A DNA stretch of 12,714 nt from Pedosphaera sp. (lineage in GTDB: Bacteria > Verrucomicrobiota > Verrucomicrobiia > Limisphaerales > UBA9464): contig SIAZ01000092.1 of assembly GCA_009695405.1 (NCBI GenBank), positions 1 to 12,714 on the forward strand, written 5' to 3'. The position numbers and the translations under genes are program-made. The stretch's first letter is position 1, and each line of letters starts with the position of its first letter. The notes under the pieces were generated by a model. That model was not told the origin of the DNA and did not search any database. It was given only the letters and a program-made list of their open reading frames with translations. Shown piece by piece: positions 1 to 7,384 of this stretch.

Positions 1-69
1 CAGCGCCTCCATCCCCACCTTCGCTTTGAACGCTGAACTGTGTCTTTTCCGTTTGGTTTTGGTTTTCAT
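1..69 (-). CDS. IS3-family transposase OrfA, N-terminal fragment
   Basis: This is the first 23 codons of a gene that runs off the left edge, starting at ATG 69 on the minus strand. The peptide is very basic and contains KRKRHSSAFKAKVGMEAL, which matches the start of the helix-turn-helix OrfA (Transposase_8 type) of IS3-family elements, where R-R-H-S-x-E-F-K-A-K-V-A-L-E-A-L is typical. OrfA binds the element ends, and the catalytic DDE part (OrfB) would follow outside the window by programmed frameshift. The fragment is too short to name the IS subgroup. It is not similar in sequence to the transposase at the right edge. Confidence 0.75.
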   Translation of the reverse strand, partial: MKTKTKRKRHSSAFKAKVGMEAL

Positions 70-147
70 TGGTCTGATCATTTTGTCGTTGATCAAACCC
101 GCAAAACCATAACTTAACCGCTGGTCCAGTTTTCGGGGTCCACCTCA
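1..147 (-). mobile_element. IS3-type insertion sequence, 5' end (partial)
   Basis: Read on the minus strand, the sequence from 147 inward starts TGAGGTGGACCCCGAAAACT and continues to a transposase start at 69. A TG start followed by GTGGACCCC-AAAACTGG-like sequence is the usual look of an IS3-family terminal inverted repeat, so I place the element edge at 147. An alternative edge at 160 (TGTCAATG on the minus strand) is possible but fits less well. Only about 150 bp are visible; the other end and the target duplication lie outside the window. Confidence 0.65.
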
Positions 148-640
148 GGATACATTGACACCGCTGTCAGGGAATAATTGGCCCAGAATACTAAGCTCAG
201 CGGGTTGAATTCCGACTACCTCAGATAGCCCTTGCCAAGCTATGTCTGTGTAAAAAGGTTGCCTTCCACAAAGCTCTTCTCCTAGGACACGTCTTCGTCG
301 AGCGCCCCCGGTATCAGCGTCTTTGAATTCAACAAAGTCGCGACGCGGTTCACCTCCTCAGCATTTCTGATCAGGAGGGATTTATTTCCAAACTCGCTCT
401 TGACGCTCCGGCGGATCTTGAAATGTCACCCAAGATAATTTCAGACATTCAGGTTTGGATCTATTCTGACCCTTTGTGCGGCAGGAACGAATGGGTGGAA
501 CGACATCACAAGATGACCGAACTTCATCTTCAATTAGACTTCGTCCGGCGCGCCGCAGTCGTGTCGCTCTCGGCAGAAGATTTAGAACTCGACTGGCAGT
601 GTCATTGCCAGCAGTGGGTCTCCACTGGTACGATACACGC
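148..640. other. Gene-poor region between IS end and rsmB
   Basis: About 490 bp without a convincing gene. Seen here: a 14-bp inverted repeat TGACA-CCGC-TGTCA at 156-169 just outside the IS edge; a 46-codon open stretch on the minus strand (422 down to 282) that has no start codon and is closed by stops on both sides; and two back-to-back hairpins at 593-627. An open frame at 423-647 on the plus strand and an upstream extension of rsmB to 476 are both possible on paper, but neither looks like protein. The region may be decayed coding sequence next to the insertion, or simply the rsmB leader. Confidence 0.5.
593..627 (+). promoter_or_regulatory. Two tandem hairpins before rsmB
   Basis: Two perfect short inverted repeats lie directly next to each other: CTGGCA (593-598) pairs with TGCCAG (606-611) over a 7-nt loop, and CAGTGG (612-617) pairs with CCACTG (622-627) over a 4-nt loop. 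The second ends 13 nt before the GTG chosen as the rsmB start. In the mRNA they would form a stacked structure in the leader and could influence ribosome access. No T-run follows, so they are not a classical terminator. Function is inference. Confidence 0.35.
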
Positions 641-1927
641 GTGCTAGATTTTAATGCCCGTCGGGTCGCCTATGACGCGCTGCTCCGTGCTGAATCCCCA
701 GGGGACTTCCTCGAACATCGCCTCGATGCGGATCCCAATTACCAAGGTCTTCAACCCGAGGATCGCCGTCTTACCCGCGAATTAGCCTCTGGGGTCCTTC
801 GCAATTGCGGAAGTCTCGACTGGTTAATTTCGCGCAAAACCGCGGGGCGCACTCAGAAACCGAAGATTCAGGCGGTTCTCCGACTCGGTGCCTACCATTT
901 GTTTTTTTTCGACCGCATTCCGGATCACGCTGCGGTTAATGAAACGGTGGCACTGGCTCGCTCTGTGGGACTGACCACTCAAGCCGGATTTATAAATGCA
1001 ATTCTGCGCGGACTCATCCGCGAACGTGATGTTCTACGAGCAGATTTGGAACGTCTCAAAGTTTCCGATCCAGCCACCGGTTGGTCGCATCCTGCGTGGC
1101 TCATCGAACGTTGGACCTCCCATCTAACCGACGACGAATTGCAGTCATTGCTGCGTTGGAACAATTCGGCTCCACGCACTTTTGCTCGAGTTAATCGGTT
1201 GAAAATTCAACCTCCTCAACTCCTTGAACTTTGGACGACAGAAGGTATTGAGGCCCTCCCTTGCGATTTTCCTTGGGTCGCAAAGGGAACTGTCTTTGAA
1301 CTCAAATCACACCCACCCATTGAGTCTATCCCCTCCTTCAAATCCGGTGGATTTTATATTCAAGATCCAAGCACCCTAATGGCCGTTGAATTGCTCGAGG
1401 TTAAATCCGGAGATCGTGTTCTAGATTTCTGTGCTGCTCCTGGCGGAAAGACCTCTCTTATTGCCGAACACCTGAACGGTACCGGCGACCTCGTTGCAGC
1501 AGACTCGAATACGGATCGTCTGAACCTACTCATCGAAAACAGAACCCGTCTAGGTTTCATTAAGTGCCGTGTCACGACCTCCGAAGAGGCATGTAGCGAC
1601 TTCGATCGAGTGCTGGTCGATGCTCCTTGCTCCAATACAGGGGTGCTGCGGCGCCGAATCGAATTGCGTTGGCGAATTCGTCCAACCGAACTCACCCGAT
1701 TAGCAAGTCTCCAATCAAGCATCCTCGATAATGCTGCCCAACGAGTCCGGCACGGTGGAGTCCTCGTCTACAGTACCTGCAGCCTTGAAGCAGAAGAAAA
1801 CCGACAAGTGGCACACGCCTTCACTGAACGTCATCCCGATTTTAAACTTACCAAAATAGCCGAGCTACATCCGGTCCGAGACGGTGTCGACGGAGCCTTT
1901 GCTGCCCGTTTCGAACGTCTCGAATAA
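641..1927 (+). CDS. rsmB: 16S rRNA (cytosine-C5)-methyltransferase RsmB
   Basis: Cytoplasmic S-adenosylmethionine-dependent enzyme that methylates carbon 5 of C967 (E. coli numbering) in 16S rRNA. From the GTG at 641 the protein has 428 residues, normal for the family. Residues 1-130 form the NusB-like RNA-binding domain (NARRVAYDALL at the start). The Rossmann methyltransferase domain follows, with the SAM loop CAAPGGKT at 264-271, DAPC with Cys330 at 327-330, and STCS with Cys380 at 378-381; these two cysteines correspond to the release and nucleophile pair of RsmB. The end, RDGVDGAFAARF, is also typical. The frame is open back to a GTG at 476, but those 55 residues do not resemble RsmB, so I reject that start. 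No clear Shine-Dalgarno precedes 641. It converges on the purM operon with 34 bp between stops. Confidence 0.93.
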   Translation: MLDFNARRVAYDALLRAESPGDFLEHRLDADPNYQGLQPEDRRLTRELASGVLRNCGSLDWLISRKTAGRTQKPKIQAVLRLGAYHLFFFDRIPDHAAVNETVALARSVGLTTQAGFINAILRGLIRERDVLRADLERLKVSDPATGWSHPAWLIERWTSHLTDDELQSLLRWNNSAPRTFARVNRLKIQPPQLLELWTTEGIEALPCDFPWVAKGTVFELKSHPPIESIPSFKSGGFYIQDPSTLMAVELLEVKSGDRVLDFCAAPGGKTSLIAEHLNGTGDLVAADSNTDRLNLLIENRTRLGFIKCRVTTSEEACSDFDRVLVDAPCSNTGVLRRRIELRWRIRPTELTRLASLQSSILDNAAQRVRHGGVLVYSTCSLEAEENRQVAHAFTERHPDFKLTKIAELHPVRDGVDGAFAARFERLE

Positions 1928-1961
1928 GCTCGAATCGGCGAACTAGCTCTCAAGGAGGCCT

Positions 1962-2195
1962 TTAGATTTCCGATGAATGATCGGTATCCGCCTCCGCGCG
2001 CTGTTCTTCGTCTCGGCTAGAGGCTTCTACCCATTGGATCGTTTTAAAAATGATCCATCCAAAGACCGCTAGCACTACCAAGGCACTGGAAAGTCCCCAA
2101 ATAACCTCAAAACATTTTGCTTCACTCACCAGTCGCAGTGGAAAGAGAAAACAACCAAAGGCGATTAGCAAAAGCGCGCCTCCGGACAATTTCAA
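1962..2195 (-). CDS. Small two-helix membrane protein downstream of purM
   Basis: A 77-residue hypothetical protein I do not recognise. Two hydrophobic segments are visible, about residues 5-23 (LSGGALLLIAFGCFLFPL) and 31-53 (IWGLSSALVVLAVFGWIIF), followed by a charged, acid-rich tail of about 20 residues (SSRDEEQRAEADTD) that would face the cytoplasm by the positive-inside tendency, though few positive charges help to orient it. The start is a TTG at 2195 that overlaps the TGA of the preceding gene (TTGA), with no Shine-Dalgarno, so translation would depend on coupling. Third gene of the purM operon. The two-helix pattern and the tight overlap make it likely real. Confidence 0.6.
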   Translation of the reverse strand: MKLSGGALLLIAFGCFLFPLRLVSEAKCFEVIWGLSSALVVLAVFGWIIFKTIQWVEASSRDEEQRAEADTDHSSEI

Positions 2196-2425
2196 TAGTT
2201 TGTTTTTTCAACTGAGGCCCCCGCATCGAACTGGAATATTACCCTCCAAAACAGCACCGCAAGTACCGCTCCAATCGCAAAAAGTACGGGAACACTCCAA
2301 TGAAACTCAAACTTGAGTCCCTCACGATCACGCCCTACGACCCCTAATGACCCAAGCATTCCACCCAAGGCTAAGGCCGAGGAAACGACGATGACCCGTC
2401 GCAAAAAAGGAGCTTTGGAGTGCAT
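2192..2425 (-). CDS. Small two-helix membrane protein following purM
   Basis: A 77-residue hypothetical protein without a family I can name. Hydrophobic segments lie at about residues 11-29 (VIVVSSALALGGMLGSLGV) and 44-64 (SVPVLFAIGAVLAVLFWRVIF), joined by a short charged loop. The basic N-terminus (HSKAPFLRR) suggests that both ends are cytoplasmic. The ATG at 2425 is 12 bp past the purM stop and is preceded by AAGGG, a plausible ribosome binding site that overlaps the purM tail. Its TGA overlaps the TTG of the next gene. The same length and topology as that neighbour suggests that the two act together, perhaps as a hetero-oligomer, but this is inference. Confidence 0.65.
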   Translation of the reverse strand: MHSKAPFLRRVIVVSSALALGGMLGSLGVVGRDREGLKFEFHWSVPVLFAIGAVLAVLFWRVIFQFDAGASVEKTNY

Positions 2426-2437
2426 AGCTAGAGCCCT

Positions 2438-3496
2438 TCACTCTACACGACAAAGGCCCTGACCTGGAACGATCCCTCCTATAACCCAAGCCTCATGGCC
2501 TGCGGCCCGGATGAAACGCAAAACAGCATCAGTAGACTCCTCAGGGACTACTGCGGTCATACCGATCCCCATATTAAAGACCTGATATAACTCAGCTTCA
2601 TCTACGCCCCCTTTATCGCGAAGAAGGCGAAACAGCGGCGGCAATTCCCATGCATCCTTACGAATCAGAGCGTCGCACTTTGCTGGAAGGATACGGGGCA
2701 GATTATCCACAAAGCCACCCCCAGTAATGTGAGCCAATGCTTTTAGGCCCAGCGGTTTTCCTATCGGATTAAACTTCTTAATTAACTTCTGAACGAGAGG
2801 CCCATAGGAAACGTGAACTGCCAAAAGTGCATCCCCCAATGTTCCTCCCAATTCAGCAACATGACTCTTCGGCTTTAACCCCAGCGTCTCGAATAAAATC
2901 TTACGAGCTAAGGAGTAACCGTTGGTGTGCAATCCGCTGGAAGCAATCCCGATGACAAAGTCGCCGCGTTTCACGGTCTTTTGACCGGTTAACATGCGAG
3001 ATTTGTCGACAACCCCCACGATAGTGCCGCTCACATCGTATTCGCCTTTTTGATAAAACCCAGGCATCTGAGCGGTCTCGCCACCAATCAATGCGCAACC
3101 GTTGGCGGCACAACCTCGGGCAAAGCCACGGATAATATCGGTAAATACATGCGGTTCCAAGGTTCCAGTACCGAGATAATCGAGGAAGAAAAGAGGCTCA
3201 GCACCTAAAACAGCTATGTCGTTGACGCAATGGTTCACCAAGTCCTCGCCAATCGTGTCGTGTCGGTCCATGGCAAAGGCGATCTTTAACTTGGTACCCA
3301 CGCCATCCACCGAACTTACCAGTACCGGTTGACGGTGCTTGCGGAGATTGAGGGCGAATAGGCCGCCGAATCCACCCACCTTGCCCAACACCTCCGGTCG
3401 ATGGGTCGATGCCAGCAATTGTGGCAGGGTGTTCTTGACGCGGTTTCCTAAATCAATGTCAACGCCTGCTGCGGCGTAGGCTTTCTGCTTCTTCAC
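2438..3496 (-). CDS. purM: Phosphoribosylformylglycinamidine cyclo-ligase (AIR synthetase)
   Basis: Cytoplasmic enzyme of de novo purine synthesis: it closes the imidazole ring of FGAM with ATP to give 5-aminoimidazole ribonucleotide. From GTG 3496 the protein has 352 residues, the normal PurM size. Hallmarks in order: YAAAGVDIDLGN at the start, GGFGGL 41-46, SVDGVGTK 62-69, DLVNHCVNDI 85-94, GGETAQMPG 138-146 and YDVSGTIVG near 153-161. The frame is also open from an ATG at 3535, which would add 13 residues (MFTVGAPCLHYRH) not expected in PurM; neither start has a strong Shine-Dalgarno. The GTG overlaps the TGA of a doubtful upstream ORF (GTGA). First clear gene of an operon with two small membrane proteins, and not beside other pur genes here. 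Confidence 0.95.
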   Translation of the reverse strand: MKKQKAYAAAGVDIDLGNRVKNTLPQLLASTHRPEVLGKVGGFGGLFALNLRKHRQPVLVSSVDGVGTKLKIAFAMDRHDTIGEDLVNHCVNDIAVLGAEPLFFLDYLGTGTLEPHVFTDIIRGFARGCAANGCALIGGETAQMPGFYQKGEYDVSGTIVGVVDKSRMLTGQKTVKRGDFVIGIASSGLHTNGYSLARKILFETLGLKPKSHVAELGGTLGDALLAVHVSYGPLVQKLIKKFNPIGKPLGLKALAHITGGGFVDNLPRILPAKCDALIRKDAWELPPLFRLLRDKGGVDEAELYQVFNMGIGMTAVVPEESTDAVLRFIRAAGHEAWVIGGIVPGQGLCRVE

Positions 3497-3720
3497 GTGG
3501 CGATAGTGTAAACACGGAGCCCCAACGGTGAACATAATTTATCGAAGCTACCTGCAGTAAACCCACTACCGGCTTGGATCAAAACCGAAGGGTCAGAGGT
3601 CAAACGCAAAAACGGTAGAGTTTTTGTTAACCTGCCCATTACCTTCGATAAGGATCGACCTAAGGCACGCCTCCCCCAGTTCGGCATTCTAGCGAAACGG
3701 ATCCCAGTTTTCGTCTTCAC
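3493..3720 (-). CDS. Doubtful 75-residue ORF overlapping purM start
   Basis: An open frame from GTG 3720, with AAGG about 7 nt upstream, ending in a TGA that overlaps the purM GTG by the classical GTGA arrangement. The peptide is basic at its N-terminus (MKTKTGIRFARMPNWGRR), has no membrane helix and resembles nothing I know. The coupling geometry is the only argument in favour. It may be a leader peptide or chance in the gap between the exporter operon and purM. Confidence 0.2.
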   Translation of the reverse strand: MKTKTGIRFARMPNWGRRALGRSLSKVMGRLTKTLPFLRLTSDPSVLIQAGSGFTAGSFDKLCSPLGLRVYTIAT

Positions 3721-3821
3721 CCACCGCCTTGACTCTTCTGCAACCGTTTAACTCGACACTGTGACAACCGAGAGAGCTCGCCTTGCTGACACCCGATTGA
3801 ACTGGGTTCATTTCCGCAGTT
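3536..3821. other. Gap between exporter operon and purM
   Basis: About 286 bp between the last exporter gene and the longest possible purM start, both leftward. It should hold the end of the exporter transcript and the purM promoter. I found no convincing terminator hairpin with a T-run and no clear -35/-10 pair. Apart from the doubtful ORF in its lower part I see nothing definite. Confidence 0.4.
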
Positions 3822-5183
3822 TTATTCGTAACGAAGCGCCTGAATAGGTTCCAAACGGGCCGCTTTAAAAGCTGGTATAAGACCCGCGACAATTCCCACA
3901 CCGCCACTGAAAACCACGGCAAGAGCTTGCGCCCACCAAGTAATGACCGGCGTATTTCCAGTCGGCGAAATGTAGGACAATAAATCGACAAGGAATTGGG
4001 AAGCGACCAATCCAGCCAAAGCTCCCAGCAGAGCCAGAACAACGCTCTCAACGATGATTTGAATAAAAATATCAAGACCAGTCGCGCCGATCGCTTTGCA
4101 GGTTCCAATCTCCCGAATGCGCTCATTGATGCTAGCCAACATAATGTTCATAATCCCGATCCCGCCGACTAGAAGGCTAATCCCAGCAATGATTCCCCCA
4201 CTCAACCGCGCATTTTTAATCTGGCGATTGATGCTCTCAATTTGGTTTTCCTGAGTCTGAAAAGAAAAATCCTCAATCCCGCGGTGAGTCACCAATAAAA
4301 TGTTCCGCGCCTGTTGGAGAGCTTTCTCCATTTGATCCATAGATCTCACCTTTAAATCAATGCCGCTCAGTCTGGGATCTGGAATTCCATCGGCGTCGCC
4401 GGCAATCCGAAAGCGGACCCAAGAGGTATTAAGTGGAATATAAATAGTGCGGTTCTTGCGCCAGAACGCCCACCCTCCTTTGCGCCCCCATCCCTTTGAA
4501 CGCTTCGGACCGACTGGGTTGGCTCCCTTAATTTCACCCAGTTTCTTCAAGGCTCTCTCTTTGGTGTCTCGTTCACTCGAATAATGTTGGAACATCCCCA
4601 CAATGGTGAAGGGTTGACCATTTAATTGGATGGTCTCGCTGACGGGAATAATTTCCCGACCTGTCTCGTCTGGATCTTCAAATAATGCATCACGAATTCC
4701 AGTCCCGATCACACACACCGGATTCGCTTCTTCTTCATCTAAAGAATTAAAAAAACGCCCATGTTCAACGGTGTGAAGGTTCATCGCCAAAACTTCCGGC
4801 CATGCCCCAACGGTTTCTTCTGGGTCCACCCTTTTATCTCCCTTGGCAGCGATCACCTCAGGAACTTCCATTTCGGGAGAGACCACGCTCAATAAGGGCG
4901 CCCCATTTTTTAGCGCCAAAACATCCACCAAAGTACGTCCTGGAGCCTGATCAGCGAGATGATCTTGGTAGCTCGGAATAGCCTGGACTTGCAGTAAAAC
5001 TTTGTCTGCTCCACCCATGGCAATCATCGATTCACGTAGACCATTTTCCATACCTTGGATGATGGCACTCATGCCCACCAAGGAGGCGACTCCCAAGACG
5101 ACACCGAACAAGGTGAGAACGGATCGGAACTTATGGGCCCAGACTTCCTTCAAACCGATGAGGATAACATTGAACAAATTCAT
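3822..5183 (-). CDS. MacB/FtsX-type ABC transporter permease B
   Basis: Inner-membrane permease of an ABC exporter, 453 residues from ATG 5183. One helix near residues 22-42 (SVLTLFGVVLGVASLVGMS) is followed by a large periplasmic MacB_PCD domain (about 43-325) and a C-terminal FtsX domain with three helices (about 330-350, 372-398, 417-440). The end, FKAARLEPIQALRYE, is the standard family terminus. The ATG shares one base with the stop of permease A (TGATG), showing coupling; a TTG one codon earlier is open but unlikely. It is clearly paralogous to permease A (for example NARLSG, AGISL-VGGIGIMNIMLASI-ERIREIG, SPTGN-PVITW). Oddities: the conserved EIGIRKA-GA motif reads EIGTCKAIGA (Thr361, Cys362), and the periplasmic domain carries a basic loop KRSKGWGRKGGW near 227-238. 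Substrate unknown. Confidence 0.9.
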   Translation of the reverse strand: MNLFNVILIGLKEVWAHKFRSVLTLFGVVLGVASLVGMSAIIQGMENGLRESMIAMGGADKVLLQVQAIPSYQDHLADQAPGRTLVDVLALKNGAPLLSVVSPEMEVPEVIAAKGDKRVDPEETVGAWPEVLAMNLHTVEHGRFFNSLDEEEANPVCVIGTGIRDALFEDPDETGREIIPVSETIQLNGQPFTIVGMFQHYSSERDTKERALKKLGEIKGANPVGPKRSKGWGRKGGWAFWRKNRTIYIPLNTSWVRFRIAGDADGIPDPRLSGIDLKVRSMDQMEKALQQARNILLVTHRGIEDFSFQTQENQIESINRQIKNARLSGGIIAGISLLVGGIGIMNIMLASINERIREIGTCKAIGATGLDIFIQIIVESVVLALLGALAGLVASQFLVDLLSYISPTGNTPVITWWAQALAVVFSGGVGIVAGLIPAFKAARLEPIQALRYE

Positions 5184-6640
5184 CAATCGTAACGAAGTGC
5201 TTGGATAACATTCATCCGAGCAGCTTTAAGTGCGGGGAAAAGTCCCGCCAAGACGCCCACTCCTGCGGCAAAAGCAAAGGCAACGCCCATTGCTGTCCAA
5301 GTAATCACTGGGTCATTTCCAGTTGGAGCGACCCAAGCAATCGCCTTTACCACAAAGCGAGAAGCCAGTAAGCCGACCAATCCGCCAACTAAGGCAATCA
5401 CCGTGCTTTCAACCAAGATCTGAGTGAAAATATCCACGCCCCCTGCTCCCACAGCCTTCCGAATTCCGATCTCCCGAATGCGCTCAGAAATGCTCGCCAA
5501 CATAATGTTCATAATCCCAATACCTCCAACAAAAAGACTGATACCGGCGATCAAACTACCGCTGAGCCGGGCGTTCTTTACAAATTTATCAATGTCTTCC
5601 CCCCAATCTTCTAGGGTACGAAAAGAGAAATCTTCAATGCCTCGATGGTTCACTAACATGATATTTCGTATCTTGACTAGAGATTGATTGAGTCGGTCAA
5701 AATCGTGTAGCTTAATTTCAATACTGCTCAACCGAGGTTCAGCAGGAGCATTGCTTCGACTGGATTGAAACCGTTGCCACATGGTGTTAAGGGGCATATA
5801 GACGGTATTGTTTTTAATCCAAAAGGCATAACTCCCGCCGCCTCGACCTCGACCTCGCTGAGGTCCTGTGATGTCTTTTTTGCCCGTTGCCAACATCGCT
5901 GCTTTTTCGGTCGCTGCAGCCAAACGGGCCTTACGATCTTGCTCCCCTTCGTACAGTTGAAACATACCAATAATAGTGAAGGGCTGTCCGTTAATTGTCA
6001 TCTTCTTCCCAATCGGGATGACCTCGGTACCGGTCTCCTCTGGGCGCCCAAATAATTCATCACGAATTCCCGTTCCAATGACACACACAGCGCGGGCTTC
6101 ATGCGCATCAATGTCGTTAAAAATACGACCGTGCTCCACAACGTGTTCGGTCACTGCTACCTGCTTTGGATAAACTCCGACCGTCATAAAGGTGCGGAAT
6201 AATTTACCGTTAGCAGCCAGTGTCGGATTGTCCCCTTCTAGCCGCATCTCCGGCGCAACAATTTCGGCATCTGGCACCCCTGCCTCAATAGCCGTTGCAT
6301 CGGAAAGAGTCATTCCACGGGCGAAATCTCGCAAATGACGCTGTTCTACGGGCACCGATTGAGCTTCTAACCGAACCTTACGCAACCCTCCAACCGCTAG
6401 GAGAGCTTCCTTTTGACCGATCTCCATTCCCTTGACCATCGCGCTCATTGCAATCAACGAAGAGACCCCGAGGACTATCCCCAACATGGTTAAAGCCGAA
6501 CGAAATTTATGAGCCCAAATTTCTTTCAAACCAACGGCGACGGCATTGATCAGATTCGTTCCACCAACAGGTAAATCGACTAAATCCAACCCAGCAAATG
6601 AAGATTCCACCACCGGTGTCTGAGAACTCTCAGTCTTCAT
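5183..6640 (-). CDS. MacB/FtsX-type ABC transporter permease A
   Basis: Inner-membrane permease, 485 residues. It has a 30-residue polar N-terminal extension, then KEIWAHKFRSALTMLGIVLG leading into helix 1 (about 49-68), a periplasmic MacB_PCD domain to about 355, and the FtsX domain with helices near 361-381, 404-428 and 449-470. The coupling motif EIGIRKAVGA (390-399) is intact and the terminus is LKAARMNVIQALRYD. Its ATG overlaps the ATPase stop (ATGA). Unlike E. coli MacB, the ATPase is not fused but is the separate gene upstream. It most likely pairs with permease B to form a heterodimer on the shared ATPase. A Gly/Arg run, RGRGRGGG (262-269), lies in the periplasmic domain just before a conserved stretch, WIKNNTVYMPLNT. 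Substrate cannot be read from sequence. Confidence 0.92.
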   Translation of the reverse strand: MKTESSQTPVVESSFAGLDLVDLPVGGTNLINAVAVGLKEIWAHKFRSALTMLGIVLGVSSLIAMSAMVKGMEIGQKEALLAVGGLRKVRLEAQSVPVEQRHLRDFARGMTLSDATAIEAGVPDAEIVAPEMRLEGDNPTLAANGKLFRTFMTVGVYPKQVAVTEHVVEHGRIFNDIDAHEARAVCVIGTGIRDELFGRPEETGTEVIPIGKKMTINGQPFTIIGMFQLYEGEQDRKARLAAATEKAAMLATGKKDITGPQRGRGRGGGSYAFWIKNNTVYMPLNTMWQRFQSSRSNAPAEPRLSSIEIKLHDFDRLNQSLVKIRNIMLVNHRGIEDFSFRTLEDWGEDIDKFVKNARLSGSLIAGISLFVGGIGIMNIMLASISERIREIGIRKAVGAGGVDIFTQILVESTVIALVGGLVGLLASRFVVKAIAWVAPTGNDPVITWTAMGVAFAFAAGVGVLAGLFPALKAARMNVIQALRYD

Positions 6641-7368
6641 GTCGCAGAGGGAACCTGACTGAGGTTAGATCGATGCAAACCGGCGAGGCGAGCATTGACA
6701 TGATCGACAATTTTGCCATTGCGAATCTCGATCCGACGTGGAGTTACCGCAGCAATCTCTGGATTATGAGTGACGAGGATCACTGTACGCCCCTCAGCGG
6801 CCAGTCGGCGAAAGAGAGCAAGGATGAGTTCGCCCGTATGTGTATCTAGGTTCCCCGTCGGTTCATCTGCTAAAATAATTCTGGGGTTATTAACCAAGGC
6901 ACGCGCAATGGCGACCCGCTGCTGCTGTCCCCCAGAAAGCTGACTCGGTCGATTCTTTAATCTATTACCCAGGTCCACCATTTCTAAGGCCTTGAGAGCA
7001 CGCTCCCGACGAACGCGACCGCCTAATCCAGCATAGATCATCGGAAGTTCAACATTCTGCACCACATTCAACTTGGGCAAAAGATTGAAGGATTGGAAAA
7101 CAAACCCAATCGATCGGTTACGAATACGCGCCAACTCTCGAGAAGACGCCTTGCCAATTTCCATCCCTTCCAAGGACACACTCCCTCGGCTTGGCGAATC
7201 CAGAAAACCGAGGATGTGCATCAGGGTAGATTTACCACTGCCAGAGGGTCCAATAATCGAAACAAATTCTCCCTCATTTAATTCGAGAGAAATATCATCC
7301 AACGCACGGATCTCCTCGCCGCCCAGTTGGTATAACTTCGAAACACCACGTAATTCCAAGAGAGCCAT
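6637..7368 (-). CDS. ABC transporter ATPase, MacB/LolD type
   Basis: Cytoplasmic nucleotide-binding subunit of 243 residues that powers the two permeases encoded next. All motifs are present: Walker A GPSGSGKST (40-48), Q-loop Gln92 in FVFQSFNLLP, signature LSGGQQQR (144-151), Walker B IILADEP (164-170) and H-loop His201 in VTHNPE. FVFQSFNLLP and the short length are typical of the LolD/MacB/FtsE group. The last 20 or so residues (after about 222) extend beyond the usual domain end. It starts 16 bp after the adaptor stop and overlaps permease A by ATGA. No good Shine-Dalgarno is seen, so coupling is likely. The group covers macrolide, lipoprotein and peptide export, so the cargo is open. Confidence 0.95.
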   Translation of the reverse strand: MALLELRGVSKLYQLGGEEIRALDDISLELNEGEFVSIIGPSGSGKSTLMHILGFLDSPSRGSVSLEGMEIGKASSRELARIRNRSIGFVFQSFNLLPKLNVVQNVELPMIYAGLGGRVRRERALKALEMVDLGNRLKNRPSQLSGGQQQRVAIARALVNNPRIILADEPTGNLDTHTGELILALFRRLAAEGRTVILVTHNPEIAAVTPRRIEIRNGKIVDHVNARLAGLHRSNLSQVPSAT

Positions 7369-7384
7369 GATCAGGTAGGTCGAC

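Noticed and set aside
476..640. Upstream extension of rsmB giving a 483-residue protein
   Set aside because: The extra 55 residues are Arg-rich, low in family likeness and contain the two hairpins; RsmB homologues begin close to NARRVAYDALL, so GTG 641 is preferred.
423..647. Plus-strand 74-residue ORF before rsmB
   Set aside because: No ribosome site or recognisable motif, and it overlaps the rsmB start; it reads like chance sequence.
902..909. T8 run in rsmB as a slippage site
   Set aside because: It simply encodes consecutive Phe residues in a well-supported frame and there is no sign of frameshifting.
1970..1984. CCGAT-GAATG-ATCGG hairpin as a bidirectional terminator between rsmB and the purM operon
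   Set aside because: The 5-bp stem is perfect, but no T-run follows on either strand and it lies within the last codons of the small membrane protein.
2050..2316. Plus-strand 88-residue ORF
   Set aside because: Lies antisense to the two small membrane proteins; low complexity and no motif, while the minus strand has helices and coupled starts.
3689..4126. 145-residue minus-strand ORF
   Set aside because: Most of it lies out of frame on the 3' part of permease B, which has full family support; it is a shadow frame.
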